Source of the DNA: Talinum fruticosum | Taxonomy: Eukaryota > Streptophyta > Magnoliopsida > Caryophyllales > Talinaceae | Direction: 5' to 3' | Assembly (NCBI GenBank): GCA_021018815.1 | Contig: JAITYX010000011.1 | Coordinates: forward strand, 8,756,501-8,820,500 | Length of the DNA: 64,000 nt | Shown: positions 22,755 to 35,502 of the stretch, piece after piece | How the letters are laid out: each line of letters starts with the position of its first letter | Position numbering within the stretch: position 1 is the stretch's first letter | Translations under genes and position numbers: made by a program | Notes under the pieces: generated by a model | Seen by the model: only the letters and a program-made list of their open reading frames with translations | What the model was told of the DNA's origin: nothing | Databases searched by the model: none

Positions 22755-24427
22755 TTAGCTACTTGTTATAAATTTCTAAAATTATAATTTCTATTATAAT
22801 TTTATTTTAGGAAAATTGTTGATGGCTGAGAGGAAACATTTGTTTTAGACTCCATGTGCCACAGATTGCATTGATCCGATGTTAGAAGATATTGGAAAAC
22901 ATATTGAAAAAGTCAAGAGTGCTCTAAAGAAGAATATGACCATCAATGCCTATATCCATACCTCTGTTACCCGTGTTGACTTGATGAGGCGATTCACTAA
23001 TCAAAGGAACTTACATAAGCCTCGGCGCGAGATTTGCAACATCATTTATCACTTCTTTCTCTATTCATAAACAAAAAAACAATTTGAGGAAAATGGTAAC
23101 TTTTCAAAAATGGAGCATAAGCAAATAGGTGATGGATGATGGAGGAAAGAAGATAACAAGTTATATCTTGCAAGATAACTATTGGAAGAATGTCTTTTAT
23201 GCTCTTAAATTGATAGGGCCTCTTATCAAGGTTCTTGGCATGGTTGATGGAGAGAAAAAACCACCCATGGGTTCTATATATGAGGCTATGGATAGAGCTA
23301 AGGAGGCTATCGCTAATAGCTTTCAACACAAGGAGGAGAACTATGAGGAGGCATTCAAGTATTGATAAAAGATGGAAATGTCAACTTCATCAACCTTTAC
23401 ATGCGGCGAGACCACTATTTGAATCCGGAGATCTATTATCCGGAGATCTATTATCCAAATGTAAGTACTATTGAAGAGAGTCATGAAGTGAAAGATGATT
23501 TGTTTGATTGCATTTTAAGGATGATTCCGGATATCACAATCCAAGACAAGGTGACTTTCGAATTGCAATTATATAGAAATGCTGAGGGTATCTTTGGAAA
23601 GCCATTGGCTATAAGGCAAAAGAGTGCAATACCTCCCGGTAAGAAATTTTATTACCAAAGCTAATCTTCACAACGAATCAACCTTACAAAGTTGCTAGTT
23701 AAATTAAGCTTTTTGTAAATAGGTGAATGGTGAACTCAATATGGATCATCGACGCTAAATTTGAGGAAGTTTTCCATTAGGATTCTTAGCCTCACTTGTA
23801 GTGCAACGAGATGCAAGAGGAATTGGGGTGTTTTTCAACACGTAAGTTATAACTTTAAAAAATTTTATATTAGGCTATTAAATAAATTAGTTTATTAGTG
23901 AATAATTATGTCTACCTACTTTGTTAACAACTTCACACCAAGAAGAGAAATAGATTGGCACAATTCCGATTGAATGATTTGGTACTTGACAAATCAAATC
24001 GCGCACCGAAGCGCAGACGCCAAGAAAATTCCAAAGATACCATTCTCTTGAGAGAAATTGATGAGAGCAATGAATGGTTGTTGGGAAGGATAGAAGATGA
24101 TTCGGATGGTGATGATTTTGTATTTGAGGGGATACTTTGACTTGGGCAGGTGTTGGGAAAATGAGCCTCGTTATGGCACGAGGAGGGGTAGATGATCATC
24201 TAGTATCATTAGAACATCAGCGAAAGGACAAAGGGAAAGCTCCTACCCAAGCCTTTGGTTCTAAATCTTCCGGAGTTCGATTGGAATTGATTGATGAAGA
24301 TGAGGAAGAGGAATTTCAAGAGGAAGAGGAAGAGGATGAAGATGAAGAGTTGAATTTGGGATTAGATGATGATGATGATGTGGAGGCGGAGCATGTGGTG
24401 TTAGATGATGATAATGATGATGCTTAG
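22755..24427 (+). pseudogene. hAT-family transposase, 3' half (catalytic core and C-terminal region), broken
   Basis: After the solo LTR the same transposase resumes with LLMAERKHLF, a stop where Trp is usual, then TPCATDCIDPMLEDIGK, the conserved motif of DUF659-type hAT proteins. Next come TRVDLMRRFTNQRNL, a diverged middle, YMRRDHYLNPEIYYP and LYRNAEGIFGKPLAIRQ (23362-23664), then KKRNRLAQFRLNDLV and IDESNEWLLG (23940-24090), the hAT C-terminal dimerisation region. A very acidic tail (Glu/Asp runs, 24290-24424) closes the frame. An in-frame GAGATCTATTATCC duplication at 23426-23454 doubles the EIYYP segment. Several stops and frameshifts show that it is dead. Confidence 0.82.
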
Positions 24428-24659
24428 TTCACCTATGGGTGAGAGGGCTTACAAACTATGCTTTGTGTGTTGTTTTCTACAACTATACTTGCTTGTTTTG
24501 TTTTTTAGACTTTCAAATGTGTGTTTTGAGATATTTGAATGTTAGATTCCGGTTCTTAAGACTATGTGGTGCTTTTAGTTGGTAAAATGTTGTCTAAACA
24601 CTCGTTTTGATGTGCTATCTTACTTATTTATCAAAAAGTATGGGTTGGGAATGAATTTC

Positions 24660-24790
24660 AAGTATTTTTATGTAAAAAGTGTACCTCGCTCGAAAAAGCC
24701 CGCGTTCGCCTCGAAGCCCGCGCCCGGGCTTTAGGACCTCGTGCGCTTTTTGCGCCTTGCGCTTTTTAATCTAAGTGCACAACGAGATCG
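24660..24790. other. GC-rich subterminal region, possible 3' end of the hAT element
   Basis: GCCCGCG and GCGC words recur in both orientations (AAGCCCGCG, GCCCGGGCTTT, TGCGCCTTGCGC) in otherwise AT-rich DNA about 230 bp past the transposase stop. Such GC-rich subterminal repeats are common in plant hAT elements. I found no matching 5' terminus, so the element boundary is not defined. Confidence 0.4.
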
Positions 24791-24879
24791 GACCCCAACA
24801 TGCAATTTCAAACAAACAAATGGCCCAACTCTCACTAACTATTATAAGCTTCTATTGACAATGAACCCATTTAGATTCT

Positions 24880-25690
24880 AATCTTTAGTTTTCTAATTCA
24901 ATTTAGAAATTCAGAGTGAGAGTGAAATAAGATATTACCCACCTCAATTCTAGGGTTTGAACAATTGATTTGGGATTCTCGTTTTCCCCTTCTTCCTCGG
25001 TGCTCCTTCCTCCTCTTGCTCTCTTTGCTTCGGTTCGGTTTCGCTCGCTCTCGCTTTGTCCCGCTGCTCGGGCTCTCACTCTGCAAGTCTCTCATTATCC
25101 CTCTCCCGTTGCTTCGGCTCTCGTTTCCTCTTTCGCTGCTACGTGTTCTCTCATCTTCTTCTTCCGTTGCTCTCGGCCTATGCTCTCGCCCATTATCTCG
25201 TCTTCCGGTTGTTGGTCTCGGTCTCTCACCCTCTCTTTCTCTGCTTGCTCTCGCTCGCTCTCTTCCGCCTCCCTATCTCGCCTTCAGTCCTTTCTCGCTT
25301 TCTTTGTCTCGCCCGACTTTCGCTTCTTTTCGTGCTCCCGTGCTCCTTCTCTTTTATCGCTCTCGTCTCTCGTCTCGTATCTGCTCTCTCTCTCTCTACC
25401 TTACCGTAATCAGTCACCCAACTCCCATTTTTATACTAATTCGCTCATAATAATCTAGCACCTAATTTCCCCCTCCCTTTTTTAATTCTCATTTTCTTTT
25501 TGGATTGGTAAGTAATTAGGCTCAAAATAATTTCACAAGGCCCATTTTAGTGAGTTCATGCTCAGGATTTCAATTTTCTGGTTTTCAATTTCGACCCAGA
25601 AAAATCGTAATTCAAATAATTCAAGCATATTTATATATTTAATTTAATCTCTTGTAATTATCTCAATTAAAATCACGATTATTACAATGG
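24880..25690. mobile_element. LTR-like stretch with a long pyrimidine-rich tract
   Basis: The core at 24970-25410 is almost wholly C and T on the plus strand and leads into an AT-rich end, ATCACGATTATTACA at 25687. Pyrimidine-rich leader segments are frequent in plant gypsy LTRs, and the TTACA end fits. I cannot define a start or a target duplication. Long overlapping open frames here exist only because stop codons need A. Confidence 0.3.
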
Positions 25691-26447
25691 ATTCAGTGTT
25701 AAAAGAGCTTATGAGGTCATGTTAGCTGTTGAAAAATGGATTCAGTGTTTTACAATGGATTCATACATAGACATCTAAATAAAAACATGGCAATGTGTCC
25801 AAATATGCTTTCTGTGTATGAATGCTCTTGAAAAGAAGGCTAAAGACAAAGGACAAGCTACAGCAATGGCTTCTAGGGATTGATTCTGTCCCCCCCCACC
25901 TCCACGAACCTTATCATGCATCAAGATTGAACAATGATCATCTAGGCCCCAAATGATCTTAACTCACTCACCCTTGAACCCTCCCCTAACCCATCAAAAG
26001 AAAAGGCATTTGCCTAATTCTCTAACAGATTGTAACGGAAAATTTCACCATGAATATAGACAATTGCGCTTGTGTTATACAAAATTCCACTCTCTCTCCC
26101 ATTTTTACGAAAAGGGTACACTAAAATTGCTTCCAATTAGCAAACGCAAAAATTATTCAAAGAAAGAGGAAGCAGAAAGAAAAATACCTCAATGAAGAAG
26201 AATGGTGATCTGAACTCTGTGGAGTAGGTGGATGAGTTCTTCACGAAGTGAGCGAGGGGAGAGAAAAGGTGCAGAAGAGAATCCAAAAAAGAGAGAAAAG
26301 CATGTCAGGCCAAGATGTGTTTTCGGGGATGGCTTGTAATTTGGGCCCATACGAATGCCCATCGAAAAGCCCAATAAAGTTTGCACAAACAAATTTTGGT
26401 TGGCCATCGAATGCCCAGGAGAGGAGAGAGAAAGAGATCCACTGTTA
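25691..26447. promoter_or_regulatory. Upstream region of the BolA-like gene
   Basis: No gene is recognised. The segment holds a direct duplication of AATGGATTCAGTGTT (25686-25700 and 25736-25751), a C-run at about 25890, and a purine-rich leader (26240-26447) rich in GAGA and AGAGAG just before the BolA start. Promoter position is inferred from location; no TATA box can be singled out. Confidence 0.4.
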
Positions 26448-29400
26448 ATGGCTGGGAGCATGAAGCTGCTACTTCGGCCGTGCACGGCGTTCGCCGCCGC
26501 AAGACGACATGCTCAACTTCTGGGTCAAGCAAAGGTGGCGTTTCTCTGCGCCTCCCAGTGTCGAGACTTTTCTTCGCGCCCAACAGCACAGTGGGTTCAG
26601 CAGGTGGATTTTCATGGGAAGACTGGGGGTTTTCGTTGTTTTAGCAGTGCTGGGGATGTAACCCACCACCATGATAGTGAAGCTGGATCTGTGGAATCTC
26701 CATTGATGAAGTCAATGGCAAACAAGGCGAGTTGGTTTACTGTCTCCTCTGTATTTCGTCATTTTGGAATTGGGGTTTCATAAATGCTTTGAGAAATTTG
26801 AGAAAATTGGGTATTGGGGTTTTGCAGTGATTATTTACCTTCAAAAAAATCATTCCATTTAGCCCTCATCGTGAAAAGCTAGCACTTGAAGAACAATTTC
26901 AAGATAGTAAAGAAGTTATAACGGATCATTAGAATGAAACATGAAATTAGCCAATGTGTAGCATTTGTGTCTGGTGTCAAATTGAGTTTTGTAACATTCT
27001 TAGCTGTAGTAAAAGCCTTAGTTTGGATTAGTCTAACTGGAAATGTAGGATTGAAAAGGGGTTAATAACATACGATATGTTAGTATGGTTAAGCATTTGA
27101 TGGTCTCAAAATATGTGTTTTAGATAGCTTATTTGTCATGGAAGAAATCTCTTTTGGGAAGGGGAGGAAAAATATGGACTAAGTGTCCTATGTTTGGTTT
27201 AGATGAGTTCAATACGACCAAAATCTCCAAAAAAAAAAAAAAGAATTGATGGGACAGAAGCAATTTCTGTGGGATTTGGACAGAAAGGAAATTTAGAAAT
27301 CCTGAAAGACTTGTTCTTTTTATTTCCTTTTCTATTTGCTAACGTACATAGGAAGAAACAGTTGTTATGTTTCAGTTCTTTAGCTAGCCAAGATTTTTTT
27401 TTAATCCATTTTCATTTCTTTCTGTTTCATTCTCACCATTTAGGAAACACTATGAATTTCCAATCCTTGTGCAAATATGGGCACCAACAGATCAAAGATC
27501 AGCTAAGTGCAGAAACTGTTGTTGTAAAAGATGCTTCTGGGGATGGACGACATGTCAGGTAACTGCAAATTCCATATATTTCTCATTATTTAGTGGATTG
27601 TTTTGAGTGTCAATCCAAAGTAAGTTGCAAATTACAATGGACTGTCAAAGTTGTTTCACCTTACCATAGACCCCACATTTGGCAGGTTGTTGCTTTGTCT
27701 CCTTTGAGGTATCCAATGTATTTCTTAGAACGCCAATGTTATGTTTGGTTGAATGAAATGCAATGCAATGCAATGTAAGCAATGGATTTGTTCAATTTTT
27801 TTTTCTATTGATTGATTGGATTGCATTCAATTGTATTGCTTCTTGTCAAACACAGCAAAAATGAAATAATGAATTCAGTGGTTAGTGTCATTCATAGTTT
27901 CTTTTTCTCTGAACTGTAGCAATGATAATTCAATAAAACTGCACTCTCCTTTATTTTTGTGTTAGTATATCGATCTTTGACCCTTAGGATTGCTCTTAGA
28001 CCATTGTAAATGTGTCGGTCTCATTATCGGAGCTTGTCTCATGGAGTACTACCCATTCAAGCATCACTAACATGTTGCGTAAAATCCATTACTTTTCATA
28101 ACTTGGGCTGACCAAATAACCTAATGGCTTGAGCAGAGGATTCATTTCTTCTCTTTGTGTCTTCAACATCTCTTCAAATTCATTCCATAAATTGCCCCTT
28201 CTTTACATCTTATCATAATTATATAAAAGTCAATCTTGAAATGCTGTCAGGAATCAGGATGTCATTTTGATATGATTTTGAATCTATCCTGCAATCATAT
28301 TCACCGCCTTTGCTGATATCTAGTGACAGTGCTGTAAGGTTGACTCTGTCATGTGTGTTTAGACACTTTACTCTTTGTCAGTTATATCAAGCATCATGCC
28401 AATACTCTATGATGAAGCTAATTACAACCTAAGGATATGCTATCAACAGAACCATTACATTGATCCAAAAGGCTTAAAATTCCTCCTCTCAAAAGTATAA
28501 TGTCTTGAGCCACTTATCTTGGATGCATTCAAGGAAAGTTTTGACCCATCAAAAGCTCTCCTATTTCTATCGACTAAATCTTCCAAAAAATAGCATGAGG
28601 ATTGGTTCTAAAGACTTCATGTTTGACTTTTCTCCAAATGAACCCTAAGTGGATAACTGATGTTCCACAGAATTTGCTACAACCCCCAAATAGCTCTAAT
28701 AAATGGGCAATTGGAGGAGTGAATGTTAGTTGATTCAAGGTCCCCTTATACTCATTAACACCTACTCACCAAGATTCTTTTTTGTTTTTCGCCTCTTTCG
28801 TAAATTAATGTAGGTCAAAGATCTTGCCTTGAGGTACCTCCCACATAAAAAGGAGATTTGCATTGTACCAGAAATCTTCCAAATGATCTTCCACTGGAAA
28901 TCATTATCACAGAGCTACTCCTTTTGGGTCATATACTCTGTATGAATGTATATTACCTTTTCCTTATAGAAAAGAAAATGTCCATGAACAACCCCAACTA
29001 ACATATGCTAAAGAAGGTTTTAGCTGATGCTGTTATATCATGTAAATATTGAGAGTCAGGGAGGTGAATAATCTAGGTATTCATTCAAACAAAGATTAAA
29101 CAAGCAAAACAGAGCTGAGGAAAGATATGAAAACAGGTTTTAAAAGATAGTAGATAAACAGTGATGTGGCTAGGCCCCAAAAGATAAACAGTGATAGGGA
29201 CTAGGCCCCGAACTTCAAGTGGAAGAAACATGTATTATGGCAACAACATTTTGGCTAAATTCAGAAATGGCGAACTTAGATATTTGGGATGGAGCACTTT
29301 TAGTGGAAAGCGTGTCATTGGATAATTGATGTGGTTGGCACAACTAGTCTACTTGAACTCTTTGTATGGTATTCCATACCCATGTTACAACTCATATGTG

Positions 29401-30002
29401 ACCTTTGGAATTAAAATACGCACTGATTGAGCCCTACTCTATTGGCAATTTGACTCTCAGTTAAGAAAATGCATGTTTGTAAGCACTGCATTCATCCTCG
29501 TCTTTTTCGGTAGAGATAAATAGTGCTTGTCTTACCTGCATTCAAGTTCAGCTGTTCCCAAATAAAGACAAACCTGTAGATGTGCCTTATTCTTTACCAG
29601 AGTTCAGGAATAGCCTGTGTGGTGACTGAAGGAATGTCACACATCATATAAAATTCATTAAAGGCGTCAACTTAGAGGAAGAAACTTGCATGAGGCATTG
29701 TCTTCTAAAATTCATTAGAAGGCATCTCAGTATTTGTATGTGAAGCCAAATGTCGCATATCCTTTGCATCTTTTCATGTTCTAGCATTTCGCTTCACATT
29801 TTTAGGCTCATGTTGCTTACAAAGTTGGCCATTTTTTTGGTGGCGCAGCATCTATGCAGTGTCTTCAGCATTTGAGGGACAATCAGCAATGAATAGGCAG
29901 AGGATGCTGTACAAAGCAATATGGGAAGAACTTCAAAGTACTGTTCATGCTGTTGATCATATGATTACCAGAACACCCGCTGAAGCTGGTTTGGACAAGT
30001 GA
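26448..30002 (+). CDS. BolA-like family protein, organelle-targeted (three coding exons)
   Basis: Coding exons are 26448-26726, 27491-27558 and 29849-30002, giving 166 residues. Residues 1 to about 75 are rich in Arg, Ala and Ser with few acids ([12 protein letters not shown], then RRHAQ and FSSRP), as in a mitochondrial or plastid transit peptide. From about residue 85 the BolA fold follows: [54 protein letters not shown] and the C-terminal TVHAVD. The loop His of DGRHVS and the His of VHA are the expected metal/Fe-S contact residues in this family; BolA proteins partner monothiol glutaredoxins in Fe-S handling. Exon 2 ends CAG|GT, and exon 3 completes a Ser codon after an AG. Exon 1 joins exon 2 in frame only through a GC donor (AAG|GCGAG). 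The nearest known group is BOLA1-like; this rests on recollection, not a search. Confidence 0.82.
27737..27856. mobile_element. Possible MITE in BolA intron 2
   Basis: The left end TGTTATGTTTGGTTGAATGA and the right end in reverse complement, TGCTGTGTTTGACAAGAAGC, are imperfect inverted copies. Both are followed by AATGCAATGCAATG-like repeats. Length is about 120 bp. No clear target duplication is visible, so the family is unassigned. Confidence 0.35.
28640..28960 (-). pseudogene. LINE 3' relic (zinc-binding region after RT) in BolA intron 2
   Basis: On the minus strand around 28925-28815 the sequence reads [20 protein letters not shown] then [10 protein letters not shown], resembling the WK-IW---P-KI-FF-W segment of the zf-RVT domain downstream of plant LINE reverse transcriptases. 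Stops interrupt it, and no other LINE domain is linked. Orientation is opposite to the host gene. Confidence 0.45.
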
Positions 30003-32190
30003 CGTACTCAGAAATCCAAAACCATAAATATGAACTTGGAATAGTTTCTTTGTTTCACTCTACATTAACTGCACTGTCATCGTATTTTGCTCAACTCATT
30101 ATTGAAATTTCTTATAAAGTTTTTCGACAGCCATTATCCAGTGCTTTGAGGAATTTGTCTACAACCGTTGAGCCTAACAAGTGGCTGCTGATTTTGCAGA
30201 AGTCCCCGTAACTTTGTATTCTATCTGAAACAAGGGAAAAGTGACTAGTCACACTAAAATTGAAACATGAGTGTCTTCTTATAACACCATATTAATGTTT
30301 GTATCCAAATGGCTCAGGGCCATCCATACACTATAAAACAGTTACTTATTTCATTTCATGAGGGGATTTTGACAGTGGTTGAAACATCAAGGCATCCTTT
30401 TTTTGTTTTTCTTTCCCCTATTGTCTATATGTATCCCAGAGCAAGTGTGGTTAAATTTCCCCAAACATCGTAAAAATAGGACCGACAATAAGAGTTGTTT
30501 TGACAAATGTTGTTGAAGTGATGTAAAATATGAGTTCAAGATGACCACTACGTTTAGTAGTTATTGTTATTGTGAGTTTTATTGGCAAATTGGTAGAGGT
30601 GATAGAAATTGTAAGTATACTACTACGAAAATAAAATTTAGTTGTCGGATTAATACGTAATAATAATCAAGTTTAGATTTAAATTTATATCCCCTAAAGT
30701 TCCATTTAAAGGTAAGTAAGCTACCAACCCATTCGAATATCTCCAAGAGGCTAGAAACGAGCCGAGATGGGGCACATGGCCCGAGCTAGAACCAACAGAT
30801 GTCTGTCTAGCCCATAAGGTAAATAACAGTTTTAGTGATCTAAATAGACTCCTTCCAATAACAGATCCAGATGGTTTGCCAGACATCAAATCACTAGTAC
30901 GTGCATTTAGCCTATAGGAGGCAATTTTGTTTCATTTGAAATCCCAAATTAAAAACTATCTTTAAGTATTTGTAAAAGAAAAACCACAATGTTGCCTTTT
31001 TGGGGTAGCTTAGTCATAAAATATTTTACTTCTAACAAAAATATTAAGGTTAGATTTTTCTTAACATATGTGTGCGTGCGTGTATCATAATTTATCTATT
31101 CAAAAGAAAAAAAAACATAGTACCTCAAATCAAATAAATTTACGAATATATACTCGCGTATATATTTTAGTTATTGACTTAATTTATTTAATTAAAACTA
31201 ATTAATTAATTTAATTCATATAACCATCTCAAATAAAATTATGGGTATTACATACGAGTGAAAGAGGCACTTTATATTAGAGTTCTTTTAGTCGAAGAAT
31301 TTACAAGTTCATGTTGAATCTTATTTTGAAACTTTCTAAGATTTGACAAAGTTGCCTCACTTATTTGGACAATGTATTTTACATGGTCACTCTCATATTG
31401 TGCATGTATACATAAGTAGGTCATACCTGTATTTATAATAGTTTTCCCTCCTTAATGTATATGGGAATTTGGCCTAATACCAAAATCTTAACATATATCT
31501 AATAGTTAAGAGGCTTCTGCAGAAGAAGTGGAGCATCAAGTTCAATCATGTGATCAAACAGGTGAACCTCGCTACTTTTATACTTACTCGATTGAATGTT
31601 GATCAAATGGAACTGATTCACATTCACACACCGTATGGCCTGAAGTTGTATGAATGTCTTTAAAGTGACTTGCTGGAAGACATTAATGGCTATTTTGTAC
31701 TAGGTTGATTGTTGCTTTTCTTCTACCAAGTGTTTTGCTGATAAATTAAGGATTTGGTTTTTTGACACTGTATGGCCTAAAGGCTTGATTTTGCTCGGTT
31801 GCGCCCTGTATTTAGACCTTGTTATGTTTTTATGGTATGTTTCATTTTCTTTTAAAAAAATATCTAGGATATTTGTTAGGATATTTCTAAAAATATAATA
31901 ATAATAAATATCTAGGATTTAGAGAAATCTTAAGTAAATATCCCAGATATCTAGAATGTCATGAGTTTAGAATATTCTTAATTAATATCTCATATTTAGA
32001 ATTATTGTAGACATTTTCTTATTTTAAAATTTCTCAAAAATGGGCGATAAATTCTTTAACACAATAATTAGAGAAAGTGATAATAACTATTTTTACCTAG
32101 CTACACATTTTCCTTTGATTCCTTTGGGTTGATCTTCTCCTTGAAAAACTAGACATTGTGATTATTTTAATGTTGGGTTTGCATTGGTTG
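30003..32190. other. 3' flank of the BolA gene and intergenic DNA without identified genes
   Basis: 30003-30240 is probably the 3' UTR. Beyond it are AT-rich sequences without coding signals. At 31870-31960 an ATATCTAGGAT word repeats around an AATAATAATAA run, perhaps an LTR scrap. A minus-strand open frame at 30650-30889 shows no known features. Confidence 0.5.
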
Positions 32191-32439
32191 ATATTTATGT
32201 AAAGGGCTTTGAGGCATTGATTCTGCCAGGAGGTGCTTGACGAAATGCCTGAGAGAAATACATATGGGCATGGACTCTGATGATCCCCTGAAAAAGATAT
32301 TGATTGCTTCTTAGAGATGGAATGGAGTGGCTACGAGCCAGATCATTCCATATACTACAATGTGGTTCTGATTGTTTCGAGTTTGAATATAATCGTATAA
32401 TTAGGATTAGGATACTTTTAGAATGATTGTTTTCTTCTT

Positions 32440-32919
<480 letters not shown>

Positions 32920-32959
32920 TTACTAGCCAATTGGCACCCACCATTGGTTGGTACAAGAT

Positions 32960-33860
32960 TTTGATTTCAAGTCTTCAACTTCAATTCAAGCACAAGTCTC
33001 TCTCTCTCTACTTCAAGTTTTATTTTGATTGTTCAATTTAATTTAAAGATTGAATTTTTATTAATTAGATGCTAATCATAATTAGATTAATTGTTTGCTT
33101 TTATATTTGAGTTTAATTAATCGGTTTATGTTCTTGTTCAAGTCAGTTTGTATTAATTTGTTCTTTAGTTTAGTTGTTAGATTGTTTTATATTTTAATGT
33201 TAATTAGTTGTTAAATTTGGTTGCTTTTGGTTATAATTAGTTTCTCTAATGGTTAATTGATCTCATTTAGATTTTAAGTCATCTAATTTATGTCTCGTTA
33301 TTTGGGATTGTTTCTCATGTCTGCCACATAGTCGATGAAATACCTGAAGGGTTTTTTCATCTTAGTTTTAGATCATTGTTCTATTACTGAAATATGGAGC
33401 CGATTTGGTAGCATGGGTTTAAATTAGTTGAGATTCTGGCATAAAAATAGCCCGAATCCCGGCTATGTCCAAGGTTGCTATTCTTGTACTTTAATTGAGC
33501 TAACCCCACAAAACTAGATGGTTAGAACAATTAAACTAGCTTACGATCCTCGAAAGTATGACTTAAGTAGGCTTTAATGGTACAATTGACCACACCTAAA
33601 TACTTGTATAAGCTTGGTTAGGTTTAGGCTTGTCTTGATTAATTAGTTTTATTAAGTAGTGAAATCACAACCTGAATATTCTTTTATTACTTTCAAGATT
33701 ATTTCAGTAATCATATATCTCATCTTTCTTGATGTGCCTAGCTTGAACGCTTAAGATAACTTTGATACTTCAAACACAATTTATGCAGATACAACCCGTG
33801 CTTGCCGGTTAGCTACAATTATATCGTAAACTTGCTATTATAAATTAAAACTTAATTATT
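32960..33860 (-). repeat. Dispersed repeat, copy 2 (same family as 14035-15480)
   Basis: In reverse complement the order of landmarks matches copy 1: TAGCTAACCGGCAAG-CACGGGT, ACAAGTATTTAGG, ACTTTCGAGGAT, GTTCTAACCATCTAG, GTGGCAGACATGAGAAACAA, and then an AACTAATTAACAT-rich stretch. It is truncated relative to copy 1 and ends about 50 bp from the chitinase fragment. Confidence 0.65.
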
Positions 33861-35246
33861 TCCAATATATTCTAATTTTACACATCCTATAAGACTATAT
33901 TATCTTACAGTTCAAATTAAGTCAGTTTGAAGTTGAACTTTGTGCATTATTCTGCTTTCTATCTCTGGACCTAATAATCTTCGTGGCACCTTTTTTGTTT
34001 CTTTTTCCCTCTTTCCTTTCAGTCCATGTTAAGTGCGCTTCTGGCCCTTTTTAAGCTCAACATTGCACATTAGTAGGGCGAAATGAACCGACCTTAAACT
34101 TTAGCAAGTTTGAGGCTCAACTTACATAACATTACAAGCCTTCACAAGTGTGTATTTCTTATCTTACATATCAAGATTGCCCAATTTACTAAAAGAGAGT
34201 AGGATTTTCGGATAATGCCTTCGCCCCTCATATTCAAAAAACACTGTACAACCTGTTACAGGATATATTTATAGCATAGGACTCATAACATAGTCTTTCT
34301 ATTTCAATATATATGTTGTGTCCAGTTCCAGCCACTCAGTCATGTATCTGCTGATGTACACCTGCAAAATCATTTAAACAAGTGTGCGCTTGATTCATTT
34401 ACTTCCTCACATAAACACAAGCATAGTCTTTCGGGACTGATGTGATTCGTAGTTTTTGCTTCTTCCACTCAGAAAAATGGTTGAATGTTACATTCTCATG
34501 AAATCCTAACTTAATCGGTTCCACCTACTAGCATATGCAACCCTTTTTCAGAGGCCAACTCTTGATTTTGCTCACAGTTTCTCTATCAAGATTTTGCTAT
34601 CATTCTTGTTCGATTTATCGCAGGATTTATTGACATCCTGATTTATATTACAGATAACGATCCCTTTTTGTAAAAGTTTCTCCTAAAATTGAGGCCTCAC
34701 TCCATTTATAATGGGCTGAGACAATTGGAATCCGTTTAAAGTTACTGCACTCAGAAAAATGGTTGAAGGCTTCCACTACGCTTTTCAAATTGCCTATGTT
34801 TGCTTTACTGAATAACAGGACATCATCTCACCTGCACAGCATGGAATCTTATCTGGAGCTCTTCAAATTGCCTACGGCTCTATCAAACCCCCTTCGACCC
34901 ACAATCCTTTTCAAGAACCCTCCCTACATGGAAGGGTGGGTTTGTCCCCTAGCATGCTATAGGGAACTGCCAATGTTCCAGCTCTGATTGAATCTCAATC
35001 ATCGATTCATTGCAATCGCTCATCATTACAGCTCCATGGTTCACGTATGACAATTACACACCGGGGTTTGGTGCTTCAATCATTTCAGTGCTCTACGAGC
35101 TAAAATGCCTGGGTATTTTCTCCACTGCCAGCATCTCCCTCCTCACCGAACCTATATCTCTAACACTCGGATTGCTTTCTCACGCCTTACTTTGCATTTG
35201 CAGTGATCTCAATCTCCTGAACCCTGAGGGTTTCCAGGTTCAGTTT
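33861..35246. other. Intergenic region with a possible LINE RT scrap
   Basis: Most of the segment shows nothing recognisable. On the minus strand near 34830-34750 a frame reads DDVLLFSKANIGNLKSVVEA then FNHF, like the YxDDxxLF catalytic motif of LINE reverse transcriptases, with stops around it. A 20-bp word, CACTCAGAAAAATGGTTGAA, occurs at both 34466 and 34748. Confidence 0.35.
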
Positions 35247-35251
35247 GCTTC

Positions 35252-35412
35252 TATTAAAAATAATATGAAAAGGTATTAATGATTCTGTCTTCTATTCAAT
35301 ACTCACAAGTTCCTTTAATATACAATAAGGAGACATAGAAATGGAAAGAGATAAGAGGAAAAATATTCTATCTAAAAATACAATATGTTGTGGATTGCAT
35401 AATATCGTCATA
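35252..35412 (-). repeat. Copia element 1, 3' LTR (161 bp)
   Basis: Identical by eye to 39945-40105. On the minus strand it begins TATGACGATATT and ends TATTTTTAATA. The flank at 35247-35251 is gcttc. Confidence 0.95.
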
Positions 35413-35502
35413 CTCCCCTCAAGTGGGCCCATGAAGGTTTTGAAGGCCCAACTTGCGACAAAGGATACCAAACTATTGAGTCCGAGAGCCTTAGTAAGAA
35501 TA

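Larger units (their letters stand above)
27559..29848 (+). other. Intron 2 of the BolA-like gene, with repeat debris
   Basis: The intron is 2,290 bp, opens GTAACT and ends GGTGGCGCAG. It holds a possible MITE (27737-27856) and a minus-strand LINE relic (about 28640-28960). Between 28960 and 29840 I see nothing recognisable except a local duplication of an AAGATAAACAGTGAT word at 29151-29195. Confidence 0.75.

Noticed and set aside
24965..25458. Open frames of 117-162 codons rich in Ser and Leu in all three plus phases
   Set aside because: The tract is nearly pure C and T, so stop codons (which need A) cannot occur. No motif or start context supports a protein.
26305..26672. Minus-strand open frames over the first BolA exon
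   Set aside because: They are antisense to a well-supported coding exon and show no family features.
32236..32310. A plus-strand frame reading VLDEMPERNTYG, like a pentatricopeptide repeat
   Set aside because: Only one motif is present, with stops right after it. It is too short to claim a PPR gene or fragment.
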